Below, piece after piece: positions 1-8,204 of a DNA stretch of 44,555 bases. Made by a program: the position numbers and the translations under genes. Source of the stretch: Paenibacillus profundus (GTDB lineage: Bacteria; Bacillota; Bacilli; Paenibacillales; Paenibacillaceae); NCBI RefSeq assembly GCF_021369635.1, contig NZ_JAJNBZ010000003.1, positions 24,001-68,555 of the forward strand, read 5' to 3'. Each line of letters starts with the position of its first letter. Within the stretch, counting starts at the first letter, position 1. The notes below the pieces were generated by a model. The model saw nothing but the letters and a program-made list of their open reading frames with translations, made no database searches and was not told the origin of the DNA.

Positions 1-2
1 CG

Positions 3-527
3 AAGCATCACGGAGGACCAGATAAAGCAGTCTGCGTCTATGCGCAAGAGCACTATGCTTACTGGGAAGCAAGATGGCAGCGCGAACTTCCGGTGGCGGC
101 GTTCGGCGAAAATCTCACGACGGAAGGCCTGATTGAACAGGATGTCCATATCGGTGACATCTTTCACATCGGCGAGGCGATCGTGCAGGTGACCCAGCCG
201 CGCCAGCCTTGCTTCAAGTTGGCAGCCCGCTATAAGATGCCAGAGGTTCCGCTGTGGATGCAGGAGACGGGCTACACAGGACTTTATTTCCGCGTGCTTA
301 CGCCTGGCCTCGTTCATCCTAGCGGAACGCTGGAGCGGATGAAGCATGACCCCGCTGCCGTATCGATTCAATATGCGAACGAGGTCATGCACCACCGCCG
401 GGACGGCGAGGAAGGCATTCGCCGCCTCTTAGACGTCGAAGCGCTGTCCGCCAGTTGGCGCGCCACCTTCACGAAGCGGCTGGCCGGCTCGACGCCTAAC
501 ACGAACGAGCGCCTGTTCGGTAAATAG
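3..527 (+). CDS. MOSC domain protein, YiiM-like (5' end outside window)
   Basis: The reading frame is open from the first bases of the window, so the true start lies upstream and 174 codons of the 3' part are seen. MOSC domains are sulfur-carrier domains related to the molybdenum cofactor sulfurase C-terminus; the YiiM group acts on N-hydroxylated substrates in some bacteria. Visible are the early HGGPDKAV motif, a GENLTTEG motif and the family's conserved cysteine in PRQPCFKL. The C-terminal part is helical, as expected for the extra domain of the YiiM type. It converges with the phosphoesterase gene, with only about 30 bases between them and no obvious terminator. An apparent start at 90-93 is only an internal GTG, because the conserved motif continues upstream of it. 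The exact substrate is unknown. Confidence 0.85.
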   Translation, partial: KHHGGPDKAVCVYAQEHYAYWEARWQRELPVAAFGENLTTEGLIEQDVHIGDIFHIGEAIVQVTQPRQPCFKLAARYKMPEVPLWMQETGYTGLYFRVLTPGLVHPSGTLERMKHDPAAVSIQYANEVMHHRRDGEEGIRRLLDVEALSASWRATFTKRLAGSTPNTNERLFGK

Positions 528-556
528 CGCCGGCGCATCGCAGCCGCAGCAACGCA

Positions 557-1504
557 TCAGATGTGCTCTGGCTGATGCTCGGGCTGCTCCATAATGACAG
601 CGCCGCTCTCCAAGCGAATCCACGAGTCGAAGCGGCGCTCTCGGGCATACAGGCGCACGATGCGCGCGCCAGGCTCGAACGGCACTCCCGTGTAAGCAGC
701 ACGTGTCGTGCGCCCATAGGCCAGCTTGATGCCATGCAGCTCGCCGATGAAATCATTCGCGTGGTCATGGCCGACAAAGGTGCCCATCACATCTCCTTGC
801 TCCACCATCGCCTGGAACATTCCGCTGTTGAGCGGCGGCGAACAGATGGGCTCTCCCCGCTGTCCGCAACACGTTTCAAGGGCCCATAATTGATGGTATT
901 CCATCAGAGGAATATGGAAGAACGCAACGGCAGGCACCGGCGTATCGCCGCCGTACTCTTTCGCATACTGCGCCGACTGCTGACGGTACCATGCAATCTG
1001 GTCCGCCTTCAGCCAATCGTAGCCGCCGACGCGCGGCGACAACGGTGAATAGCTGTGGCTGTCCAGCGCATAAATGACGGCCCCAAGCTTGCCGTCCGCA
1101 GTCAGCACTGGGAAGACCGCATTGCCGCTGCCGCTGATTCCTTCCGGGTCAGGTACGGCAATGGAATGGGCAAATGTCATCTGATACGCATGAAGCTGCT
1201 CCCTAGTCACCGTCGCCTCCGTATCATGATTGCCATATACCGCGAACCAAGGAATCCCCGCATCTTCGACTGGGCGCACCGCATTGGCGAACGCTTGATA
1301 TTCGTCGGTCGTGCTTGCGCTAGCGATAACATCTCCGGCAAATACGACAAGGTCTGGCTGCTCCAATTCCAACACCTGCCGCATCACATCGTGCGCCGGG
1401 TCATGTTCCTCCCATTGTCTGCATTCCACATCCGAAAATTGTACGATCGTAAAGGTACCATCTTTGCGAAATCGAAGGGACTTGCAAATGCTCTCGGCCG
1501 TCAT
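557..1504 (-). CDS. Calcineurin-like metallophosphoesterase
   Basis: A 315-residue phosphoesterase of the purple acid phosphatase/Dcr2-like group. Metal-binding motifs appear in order: FSDVE (residues 23-27), GD at 57-58, GNHD at 91-94, an FFHIPLMEYH motif in the second half and GHDH further on. No signal peptide is seen, so it is probably cytoplasmic. The start at 1504 is chosen because GGAGGA at 1511-1516 lies 6 bases upstream; the longer open frame to 1654 has no ribosome site and reads into non-coding DNA. Oddity: the first motif has Glu where the superfamily normally has His (DxH), which may alter one metal ligand. The natural substrate cannot be told from sequence. Confidence 0.85.
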   Translation of the reverse strand: MTAESICKSLRFRKDGTFTIVQFSDVECRQWEEHDPAHDVMRQVLELEQPDLVVFAGDVIASASTTDEYQAFANAVRPVEDAGIPWFAVYGNHDTEATVTREQLHAYQMTFAHSIAVPDPEGISGSGNAVFPVLTADGKLGAVIYALDSHSYSPLSPRVGGYDWLKADQIAWYRQQSAQYAKEYGGDTPVPAVAFFHIPLMEYHQLWALETCCGQRGEPICSPPLNSGMFQAMVEQGDVMGTFVGHDHANDFIGELHGIKLAYGRTTRAAYTGVPFEPGARIVRLYARERRFDSWIRLESGAVIMEQPEHQPEHI

Positions 1505-1759
1505 GTTCATTCCTCCATCTCGGTTGTTCGTGCGCATGAATACAGGCAGTTCATCAAACTTCCATTCCATGGAATCTGTTATTCCACCCCATTGTACAAC
1601 GCTTTCAACCATTTTCCTATGCTTATTGAGAAAACCTCTATCGAAGCCTTCCAAAGATGGGCGTCCACATTTAAGAGGAGCATATCATCTGTAAAATAGA
1701 AAGACATGGTCTCATCATCATGAACGGATGTTCCGCGCTGTGCTGTGGCAAGTTCAGAC

Positions 1760-2220
1760 TAACGGAACTTCGCTTCATTCTCCCCTTAGCTCCATTCTCC
1801 CTTTCCATCAGAAAGCGGCATTTCCTACGTCGGGCCTCGCTTACTTCCATCAGGAAATGGCACTCCCTTTGTCGGCCCCAGCTCACTTCCATCAGGAAGC
1901 GGTATTCCCTACATCAGCCCTCGCTTACTGCCATCAGGAAACGGCACCCCTATTCGGCCCCAGCTCACTTCCATCAGGAAACAGCACTCCCTACGTCGGC
2001 CCTCGCTTACTGCCATCAGGAAATGGTACGCCCCATGACGACTCTTGTTCACTGCCATCATGATCAGCCGCTTCATGCCATGTTATGTATACAAAACGCC
2101 ATGTGCCTTATCCCCGTCGTTAACCATCCTGACTGTATGGGAGAATGGAGCTGAGGGCCATTGTACGGAAGCCAACGAACATATCCTCGTTTGAAAAGGA
2201 AGGAAGGCTGACATTCTGAA
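1760..2220. repeat. Dispersed non-coding repeat, copy A (contains 42-nt array)
   Basis: This gene-free block aligns with 44220-44460 at the other end of the window. Shared pieces in the same order are: CTCCATTCTCCC/CTCCACTCTCCCC followed by CATCAG/TTCAG; CGCCCCATGACGACTCT/TGCCCCAATGACCACTCT; GCCGCTTCATG; GCCTTATCC; GGCCATTGTACGGA/GACCATTGCACGGA; and GTTTGAAAAGGAAGG. Identity looks like roughly 70 percent by eye. Short open frames across it change frame at a 40-nt unit, so it is probably not coding. Confidence 0.75.
1804..2053. repeat. Tandem array of six 42-nt units
   Basis: Units begin at 1804, 1846, 1888, 1930, 1970 and 2012, each starting with KCCATCAGRAA and ending with CTCACT or CTTACT; a partial seventh begins at 2054. 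Five units are 42 nt and one (1930-1969) is 40 nt, which breaks any reading frame. Units alternate loosely between a GGCCCCAGCTCACT type and a GCCCTCGCTTACT type, suggesting growth by duplication of pairs. There are no unique spacers, so it is not CRISPR. Confidence 0.9.
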
Positions 2221-2297
2221 TGAAAGGGAGATTGAAGCAATGGACGGACTGACATACCTTCTCCGAAAAGAGCAAGTAATGAGCCCAAGGCGAAGTT

Positions 2298-2325
2298 AAA
2301 TAGAAAGCCGACCGTAACGGCCGGC
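2298..2325 (-). terminator. Intrinsic terminator of the MFS gene
   Basis: An 8-bp stem (GCCGGCCG with CGGTCGGC, one G-U pair) at 2307-2325 lies immediately after the MFS stop codon and is followed on the minus strand by TTTCTATTT. Confidence 0.75.
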
Positions 2326-3816
2326 TCAGGAGGAAGCACTCACCGAAGATGCGGACTTCTGCAGCTCCATCGGGTGGTTGCGGTTCGGCGTTCTGCCGAG
2401 AAAATATACTAGCGGCAAACCGAGTAATGTCATAATGACGCTAATAAAGTTAATATCGTTAATGCTTAACGTGAACGCTGCATTTTGCAGCAGCACCGGA
2501 TCCGAAATACTCCCTTTCAATTCGGCCAGATGGGTGATGGTCCGTGCCGCTAGCAGCGAGCTGAACAGACCGATGGATAGGGAGGCCAACCCCTGCCGCA
2601 GCCAACTGTTAATGGAGGAGCCATAACCGGACAATTCCCGCGGAATGGCTGACATCCCCGCATTCATCGCTGGCGTATTCGCAAGCGCGATGCCCACGTT
2701 GCGCACGGCCATCCAGAACGTAATGTACCCATGAGGCGTGTCGACATGCAAGCGGCTCATCTCATACGTAGCGAATGCCATAAGCAACAGTCCGACGAAA
2801 ATGAGCTTGACTGGACCAAAGCGATCGTACCAGCGCCCAGTGAACGGAATGATAATAGCCATCAGGGCAGAGGCTGGAAGCAGCACGAGACCTGAAGTAA
2901 GCGTCGAAGCCCCCTGAACATTTTGCAAAAAGAGCGGTGTCAGCAAAGCCCCTGCATATAAGCTAATCGTTAAGATGGACACGAGCAGCATGCTGAATGT
3001 ATACCGCATATGACGGAATACCCGGAAGTCCAGCAGCGGCTGCTCCATCTTCAGGGAACGGCGGACAAAGAGCGCAATGATTACGATACCCACACCGATC
3101 AGACCAAGCGTCTGCCATGAAGCCCATCCCCAACGCGCTCCATTCCCGAACGCAAGCAGCAAGGACAAGCTGCCTAACATGACACTCACAAAGCCGATGC
3201 GGTCAAACCACGCCTTCTCGCTAATACGGTACATCGGAATAAAGCGGACGACCGCCACCATCGCGATAAGTCCAATCGGCACGTTAATCCAGAACAGCCA
3301 ATGCCAATCGCCCACATGAACGATCCAACCAGCCAATGTCGGTCCGACAGCAGGTGCGACCATGGCAGACAAGCTCCACAGACTGATCCCCAACGCTTGG
3401 CGTTCCTTCGGGATCACCTGATATACAATGGTCATCGTCGTCGGCATAATAATGCCGCTGAAGGCGCCCTGCAAGACGCGGGACACAATTAGGCTGCCCT
3501 CGCTCCAGGATAGTGCGCACAGCACGGAGCAAATGACAAAGCCGCCCAATGCAACAAGATAAAGCCGTTTCGTGCTGAATCGGTTGCCGAAATAAGCTAC
3601 TGCAGGCGCAATGATCCCTGTAGCCAGCATAAAGCCGGTTAGTACCCATTGAATCGTAAGCAGGTCGGTGTGGAAATGCTTCATTAAGACGGGAAGTGCG
3701 ATATTAATCGTATTCGTGCTTAATACCGCCAAAAAGTTGCCGAAGAATATAGCAAACATAATACTCCAGAAGGTTCTATTCGATATGGTCTTTTCTCCTT
3801 CACCCATTCCATCCAT
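2326..3816 (-). CDS. MFS multidrug exporter, DHA2 (EmrB/QacA) family
   Basis: A proton-coupled efflux permease of about 496 residues, the usual size of 14-helix DHA2 transporters. Hydrophobic segments fill the protein, and the motif-A region after helix 2 reads as a GNRFSTKRLYL loop. The second half ends with the charged tail typical of the family. The open frame runs to an ATG at 3876, but that codon would lie very close to the transcription start predicted from the upstream promoter and has no ribosome site. ATG 3816 (MDGMGEGEK) is preferred, although its site (AGAAAG) is also weak. The substrate cannot be predicted. The gene stands alone; no regulator is adjacent, yet its promoter carries a perfect palindrome suggestive of TetR- or MarR-type control. 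Confidence 0.85.
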   Translation of the reverse strand: MDGMGEGEKTISNRTFWSIMFAIFFGNFLAVLSTNTINIALPVLMKHFHTDLLTIQWVLTGFMLATGIIAPAVAYFGNRFSTKRLYLVALGGFVICSVLCALSWSEGSLIVSRVLQGAFSGIIMPTTMTIVYQVIPKERQALGISLWSLSAMVAPAVGPTLAGWIVHVGDWHWLFWINVPIGLIAMVAVVRFIPMYRISEKAWFDRIGFVSVMLGSLSLLLAFGNGARWGWASWQTLGLIGVGIVIIALFVRRSLKMEQPLLDFRVFRHMRYTFSMLLVSILTISLYAGALLTPLFLQNVQGASTLTSGLVLLPASALMAIIIPFTGRWYDRFGPVKLIFVGLLLMAFATYEMSRLHVDTPHGYITFWMAVRNVGIALANTPAMNAGMSAIPRELSGYGSSINSWLRQGLASLSIGLFSSLLAARTITHLAELKGSISDPVLLQNAAFTLSINDINFISVIMTLLGLPLVYFLGRTPNRNHPMELQKSASSVSASS

Positions 3817-3893
3817 CACTGCTTTCTGTCTATAAAATAAAAGATACATTACAGTAATTAATGTAAGAACTGACATGAAACGTCTTACTTTTA

Positions 3894-3930
3894 AGTTTAC
3901 TCCCCTCTCGTTATAGTGTCAATATTGACA
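3894..3930 (-). promoter_or_regulatory. MFS promoter with 14-bp palindromic operator
   Basis: On the minus strand TTGACA (3917-3922) is followed after 17 bases by TAAACT (3894-3899). The -35 hexamer is half of a perfect palindrome, TGTCAATATTGACA, at 3917-3930. A repressor bound there would cover the -35 box. The palindrome is directly seen; its role as operator is inference. Confidence 0.55.
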
Positions 3931-3942
3931 TATGAAAAGAGC

Positions 3943-3983
3943 AAAAAAAGCCGAAAGTCAATTTACACAATCAACTTTCGGCT
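3943..3983 (-). terminator. Intrinsic terminator of the opuC operon
   Basis: A perfect 10-bp stem (AGCCGAAAGT with ACTTTCGGCT, 3949-3983) is followed on the minus strand by seven T residues (3943-3949). It ends the osmolyte operon 26 bases past its last stop codon. Confidence 0.92.
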
Positions 3984-4008
3984 CTGCGGTGTCCCGCATT
4001 TTTTGCAA

Positions 4009-4713
4009 TTATACCGTCGGTGATGCGGACGGCTCTTTCTTTGATCCATTCCTGCTTGACTTGCGCTCGGACAAATTCAGCCTGCGCTGCAGCGCGCCTA
4101 GCACAAGATCCGCGACAATGGCGAGCAGTGCCGCCGGAATGGCGCCGGCATAGATGCGCAGCGGGTTCTGCCCGTTCAGTCCGGAATATATCTCCCGGCC
4201 CAACCCGTCGCCGCCGACAAGCGGAGCTATCGTCGCTACCCCGATCGCGATGACCGCAGCAATGCGCAATCCCGTCAGCATATAGGTGAGCGCAAGCGGG
4301 AACCGAACTTTAAACAATAGCTGCATCGGGCTCATGCCAACACCACGTCCGGCCTCCACATAGCTTGGATTGACCTGCTTCAAGCCGACATACGTATTTC
4401 TGACAATCGGATTGAGTGAATACAGAAGCAATCCAACCACGACCGTCGTCGTGCCGAGTCCGAACGCCAGCATCAGCAAGACGAGCAGCGCCAAGCTCGG
4501 AATGACTTGCAGCGTGCTGGTTACGGCAAGAATGCTCCTGGCCAGCTTCTCGTTCCGGGAACATAGCACGCCCAGCGGAACACCGATGACAAATGCCAAT
4601 CCTACCCCCGCCAGCACCATAATGACGTGTGTAACAAAATACTCCCACAATAAATCCGAATTCCGTCCCATATAAGACAACAAATCCGCGATGGTCCATT
4701 GATAATTACCCAT
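4009..4713 (-). CDS. opuCD: Glycine betaine/carnitine/choline ABC transporter permease
   Basis: A 234-residue inner-membrane permease of the OpuC/ProW class, the second of two permease subunits in this operon. It has five to six hydrophobic helices and the binding-protein-dependent permease loop (AGRGVGMSPMQLLFKVRFPLA, residues about 140-160), which contacts the ATPase. It starts at ATG 4713 with AAAGGAGG upstream and follows the binding-protein gene after 16 bases. It is the last gene before the terminator at 3943-3983. The role in uptake of compatible solutes during osmotic stress is from family knowledge; the exact substrate (betaine, choline, carnitine) is not resolved. Confidence 0.88.
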   Translation of the reverse strand: MGNYQWTIADLLSYMGRNSDLLWEYFVTHVIMVLAGVGLAFVIGVPLGVLCSRNEKLARSILAVTSTLQVIPSLALLVLLMLAFGLGTTTVVVGLLLYSLNPIVRNTYVGLKQVNPSYVEAGRGVGMSPMQLLFKVRFPLALTYMLTGLRIAAVIAIGVATIAPLVGGDGLGREIYSGLNGQNPLRIYAGAIPAALLAIVADLVLGALQRRLNLSERKSSRNGSKKEPSASPTV

Positions 4714-4729
4714 GTTGCGCCTCCTTTCG

Positions 4730-5629
4730 TTACTTCTCGAGCAGACCGGCTTCTTTCAAATAATTGACAGCCACTTCACGTTCGCTCTTCTTCTCAATAT
4801 CTACTTGATAATTCAGATCTATCATCGTCTTCTCATCGAACTTGCCGATAAGCAGTCCGATGACATCGTCCAATTCCGGATATTTCTCAAGCACATCCTT
4901 GCGTACGACCGTAGATGCGTCATACGGAGGAAAAAATTGCTTATCATCTTTAATCGTCGTCAAATTAAATGCTTTCAGCCGGGAATCGGTGGAGTAAGCC
5001 AGCACGATATCAACCTGCTTGTTCGCCACCGCCGCGTAGACGAGACTTAATTCCATCGGAAATTCCTGTCCGAATTTGAAGCCGTAAGTGTTCTGAAAAC
5101 CTCTGTATCCGTCCGTATCGCGCTCCAGCCAGGTCGTATCGACGCCTAGGCGAAGCTTGGCCGCATCCTTGGCCACATCCGAAATCGATTGATAACCCTT
5201 ATCCTTGGCCAAATCTTCGCTGATGGTGAAGGCGTACGTATTTTCAAAGCCGAGCGGGTCGTACCATTTGAAATCGAAATATTGATCGAAGCCTTCTTTT
5301 GCTTGCTTGAGCACTTCTTCGCGGTCCTTCGTATCTTTTACTGGAAAGTGATTATTAAAGATTTCACCAGTATAAAGCGTCGCCATCTGCAATTCATTTT
5401 TCTTCATCGCATTAATGACGACTGGACTTGCCGCCAGATCGGGCAACACCTTTGCTTTCAAATCTGTACGATCCTCTATCAACGCCTTATACATCTCTGC
5501 CAAAATCTTCGTTTCCGAGAAAGTCTGGGTACCGATGACAATGCGATTGTCAATGCCGCACGAAGACAGAAGTATCATTAACGCCAGCATGACAGCGGTC
5601 ATGCCAGCAGGCCATTTCCAATGTTTCAT
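4730..5629 (-). CDS. opuCC: Osmolyte ABC transporter substrate-binding lipoprotein
   Basis: A 299-residue solute-binding protein of the OpuAC/ProX family, anchored outside the membrane. The signal peptide ends in a lipobox with the acylated Cys at residue 24 (LLSSC). The mature part begins with IVIGTQTFSETKILAEM, the family's characteristic start, and contains TLYTGE and DIVLAYSTDSR segments typical of ligand-pocket loops. The start at 5629 is fixed by AGGAGGA at 5636-5642; the open frame extends 10 codons further without a site. The gene sits between the two permease genes, the order seen in opuC operons. The ligand is inferred as glycine betaine, carnitine or choline. Confidence 0.88.
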   Translation of the reverse strand: MKHWKWPAGMTAVMLALMILLSSCGIDNRIVIGTQTFSETKILAEMYKALIEDRTDLKAKVLPDLAASPVVINAMKKNELQMATLYTGEIFNNHFPVKDTKDREEVLKQAKEGFDQYFDFKWYDPLGFENTYAFTISEDLAKDKGYQSISDVAKDAAKLRLGVDTTWLERDTDGYRGFQNTYGFKFGQEFPMELSLVYAAVANKQVDIVLAYSTDSRLKAFNLTTIKDDKQFFPPYDASTVVRKDVLEKYPELDDVIGLLIGKFDEKTMIDLNYQVDIEKKSEREVAVNYLKEAGLLEK

Positions 5630-5696
5630 ACCGTATCCTCCTCTACTAAGCCGATCCATTCGCTACACCGACTGTACACCCCGTTTGCGTACGGCA

Positions 5697-6356
5697 TTAT
5701 GCCGTAATGCTGCTCGTCCGTCCGAAACGGCGTGTCAGTACTCTTTCCAACCATCCGAGCAGACCATCGATCAAGAACGCCAGCACAATTGCTCCTAAAG
5801 CGCCTGTAATGATCAATTCCGGCTTGTTTACGCCCAGCCCTGACACGATAAGCTGTCCGAGGCCGCCAGCGCCAATCAGCGCTGCAAGCGTAGCCCAACT
5901 GATAATATAGACGCTAGTGACGCGGATGCCAGACATAATATACGGCAGCGCTAGCGGAAGTTGGATGCGAATGATGCGTTGAAGCGTGCCGTACCCCATT
6001 CCCCGCGCCGACTCCAGCACGCCGCGATCGACCGAATCAAAGCCGTCGTACGTGTTGCGCAATATCGGCATAATGGAATACAGGAACAACGCGATGATAG
6101 CCGGCTTCATGCCAATGCCCATCAGCGGGATGAGAATGGCAAGCAAAGCTAGGCTCGGCACGGTCTGCAGCAGATTCGCCAAGAAGAATACAATGCTGTT
6201 CAACCAGTTGAAACGGTTATAAACAAGCGCGATTCCAAGCGGTATCGCTACCAGACATCCGAGCAATACAGCTGCTGCCGATATCGTCAGATGATCCCGC
6301 AAGGCAACGGCAATGTCTGCACCTCGCTCCTGCACAAATGACAAGAATGCATTCAT
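5697..6356 (-). CDS. opuCB: Glycine betaine/carnitine/choline ABC transporter permease
   Basis: A 219-residue permease paralogous to the downstream opuCD product. Helices fill most of the chain, and the coupling loop (ESARGMGYGTLQRIIRIQLPLA, about residues 140-160) is clear. The start ATG 6356 has AGGAGG 8 bases upstream and lies 3 bases after the ATPase stop codon, so the two are translationally close. The gene precedes opuCC by about 67 bases. The two permeases probably form a heterodimer, as known for OpuC systems. Confidence 0.88.
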   Translation of the reverse strand: MNAFLSFVQERGADIAVALRDHLTISAAAVLLGCLVAIPLGIALVYNRFNWLNSIVFFLANLLQTVPSLALLAILIPLMGIGMKPAIIALFLYSIMPILRNTYDGFDSVDRGVLESARGMGYGTLQRIIRIQLPLALPYIMSGIRVTSVYIISWATLAALIGAGGLGQLIVSGLGVNKPELIITGALGAIVLAFLIDGLLGWLERVLTRRFGRTSSITA

Positions 6357-6359
6357 TCG

Positions 6360-7523
6360 TTAAGCCTCCTCTCCGAACGTATTCGCTAAGCTGTCTACAA
6401 TGGACGGATACACTTCCGACAAGTGCTTGACGACACTCCCCCGAGTAATAAGCCCTACGAACTTGCCCGTATCATCGACGATAGCCAGGTTGGTCAAGCG
6501 ATGCTCGCTCATCATCTTCACCGCATCAGGCAGCGGTGTTCCGGGACGCACCAAATATCCGATCGGCTTCATGACGTCTTTCACCGTCTTGTTCTCTTCA
6601 CCGTATTGGTCCAATACGTTGTAGATGGATACGATACCCTGCAGCTTATGTTGCCGATCCACGATAAACAGCGAGTCAACCTTGCGCCGTTCCATCATTT
6701 TGATCGCTTCTGCCAGACCCCGGCTCGGGAAAATCGTTACCGGATTAGGCACCGTAACTTCATCGACGATCGGTATGTCGATGCTAGTTTCGCTATCCAT
6801 TCGCTTCTGCCCGATAAAGGTGCGCACGAAGTCGTTCGCAGGATGGCGGAGAATTCGTTCCGGTGAGCCGGTCTGGATCACTTCCCCGTCTTTCATCAGC
6901 ACGATCGTGTCCGCAATTTTGATCGCTTCGTCCATGTCATGCGTCACGAACACAATCGTCTTATTCAGTTCTTCCTGAAGGCGAATCAACTCATCCTGCA
7001 GCTGTTCACGGCTAATCGGGTCTAGTGCGCTGAACGGTTCATCCATCAGGATGACGTCCGGGTCGGCGGCGAAGGCACGGGCTACGCCAATGCGCTGCTG
7101 CTGTCCGCCGCTCAGCTCTGATGGATAGCGATCGCGGTATACCTCCGGATCCAAATTAACTAATCGCAGCAATTCATCTACGCGTTTATCGATTGCAGCT
7201 TTATCCCATTTTTTCAAGTGCGGCACTACGGCAACGTTCTTGCCAATAGTCATATGAGGAAACAAACCGATGTTCTGAATAACGTATCCGATATTGCGCC
7301 GAAGTTCGACTGGGTTCTGCTCGGACACATTTTTGCCGTTGATGAGGATTTTACCGCTTGAAGGGGTCATTAAGCGATTAATCATTTTCATAGTCGTAGA
7401 CTTACCGCATCCGCTTGGACCGATAAGAACGGTAAGTTCGCCTTTCTTGAACTCAAGGTTAATCTCTTTCAAGGCTTGGAAGCCGTCGTCGTAAACCTTT
7501 TTCACGTGTTGAAACTCAATCAT
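6360..7523 (-). CDS. opuCA: Osmolyte ABC transporter ATP-binding protein with CBS domains
   Basis: A 387-residue ATPase that powers osmolyte uptake. Walker A GPSGCGKST is at residues 35-43, signature LSGGQ at 137-141 and Walker B VILMDE at 157-162. Residues from about 250 to 370 form a tandem CBS pair, the part that in OpuA/OpuC proteins senses ionic strength or nucleotides. It is the first gene of the operon. Its leader carries an extended -10 promoter and a GTTTCA/TGAAAC dyad (7565-7581) near the expected transcription start. Family assignment is firm; the substrate range is not. Confidence 0.92.
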   Translation of the reverse strand: MIEFQHVKKVYDDGFQALKEINLEFKKGELTVLIGPSGCGKSTTMKMINRLMTPSSGKILINGKNVSEQNPVELRRNIGYVIQNIGLFPHMTIGKNVAVVPHLKKWDKAAIDKRVDELLRLVNLDPEVYRDRYPSELSGGQQQRIGVARAFAADPDVILMDEPFSALDPISREQLQDELIRLQEELNKTIVFVTHDMDEAIKIADTIVLMKDGEVIQTGSPERILRHPANDFVRTFIGQKRMDSETSIDIPIVDEVTVPNPVTIFPSRGLAEAIKMMERRKVDSLFIVDRQHKLQGIVSIYNVLDQYGEENKTVKDVMKPIGYLVRPGTPLPDAVKMMSEHRLTNLAIVDDTGKFVGLITRGSVVKHLSEVYPSIVDSLANTFGEEA

Positions 7524-7564
7524 GCACCGTTCACCTCTTTTATAAATTTAACTAATAGAACGTT

Positions 7565-7620
7565 GTTTCACGCACTGAAACTATTATGTTTATTATTTCA
7601 TAACTATTTCTATATGTAAA
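7565..7620 (-). promoter_or_regulatory. opuC promoter with dyad near +1
   Basis: On the minus strand TTTACA (7615-7620), a 17-base spacer, then an extended -10, TGA-AATAAT (7592-7597). Eleven bases downstream lies the dyad GTTTCA-N5-TGAAAC (7565-7581), placed where a repressor would cover the transcription start. GbsR-type repressors control choline/betaine genes in Bacillus, but no such match is claimed here. Confidence 0.5.
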
Positions 7621-7893
7621 TGTTCATGCTTGTTTCAGCCGCCTGAGTTAGAACGAAAAATCTTATTTTCACAAGCAAACATAAGCATAACTTATAAATA
7701 AACCGAGCTTGGACTTATGAAACAAAAACTGCAAAAAAACTGCGCCAGTGTCCGCTGCAGTAAGCCTTCCCCTCTTTCATTATGCGCAATTGAAAAGATT
7801 TTATCGGCATGGATAAAACATGTTGCTCCAGTAGGATGGCGAGCAAGTGGATGGAAAATTTTAATAAAAAGGGGCTTTTCATTTTCTGAAGTC

Positions 7894-7938
7894 CTGTTAT
7901 AATACAGATTAGTGATTTAGAAAACTGTATTATAACAG
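7894..7938 (+). promoter_or_regulatory. Twin palindromes at the aceBA operon promoter
   Basis: CTGTTATAATACAG (7894-7907) and its exact reverse complement (7925-7938) lie 31 bp apart centre to centre, about three helical turns. Each is itself a near-palindrome (CTGT...ACAG). The first contains a perfect -10, TATAAT, at 7898-7903, with a poor TTTTCA -35 (7876-7881, spacer 16). They stand 30 bases before the first gene of the zinc-finger/glyoxylate operon. The geometry suggests a cooperative repressor pair; the binding protein is unknown. Confidence 0.6.
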
Positions 7939-7967
7939 TAATCCACTATTATCAGGAGGCGATTGAA

Positions 7968-8198
7968 ATGGACTGCTACTACTGCCATGGCAACGGGGAA
8001 ATGGAATGCTTGAAATGCGACGGCACAGGGAGTCAGGAGGAAACTGGCGAATGCCGCACGTGCCAGGGGCACGGCTATACACCTTGCTTACGCTGCAACG
8101 GCAGCGGCAGCTTGGACTATGCATTCGATGAGCAAGATTCGATTGCGAACATTTTGCAATCCGTCTATTTGAGCCCAAACTTCAGCAGAGGGAGGTAA
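7968..8198 (+). CDS. Free-standing DnaJ-type zinc-finger mini-protein
   Basis: A 76-residue protein whose first 47 residues are four perfect CxxCxGxG repeats (Cys pairs 3/6, 14/17, 29/32, 40/43), the complete cysteine-rich domain of DnaJ, which binds two zinc ions. There is no J domain and no substrate-binding domain; the remaining 29 residues are acidic and then hydrophobic. The start has AGGAGG 8 bases upstream. It is the first gene of an apparent operon: the malate synthase ATG lies 6 bases after its stop. It could be a small chaperone, a redox or zinc sensor, or a protein-interaction module for the shunt enzymes; no function is established from sequence. Confidence 0.82.
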   Translation: MDCYYCHGNGEMECLKCDGTGSQEETGECRTCQGHGYTPCLRCNGSGSLDYAFDEQDSIANILQSVYLSPNFSRGR

Positions 8199-8204
8199 CC
8201 AATC

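Noticed and set aside
1804..2053. CRISPR-like array
   Set aside because: The whole 42-nt unit repeats without unique spacers and there are no cas genes in the window.
1720..2154. 144-codon open frame through the 42-nt repeats
   Set aside because: The repeats change frame at the 40-nt unit, all three frames read similar low-complexity peptides, and the locus is homologous to a non-coding repeat at 44.2 kb.
7717..7902. 61-codon frame before the aceBA promoter
   Set aside because: No ribosome site, and its 3' end runs into the palindromic promoter of the next operon.
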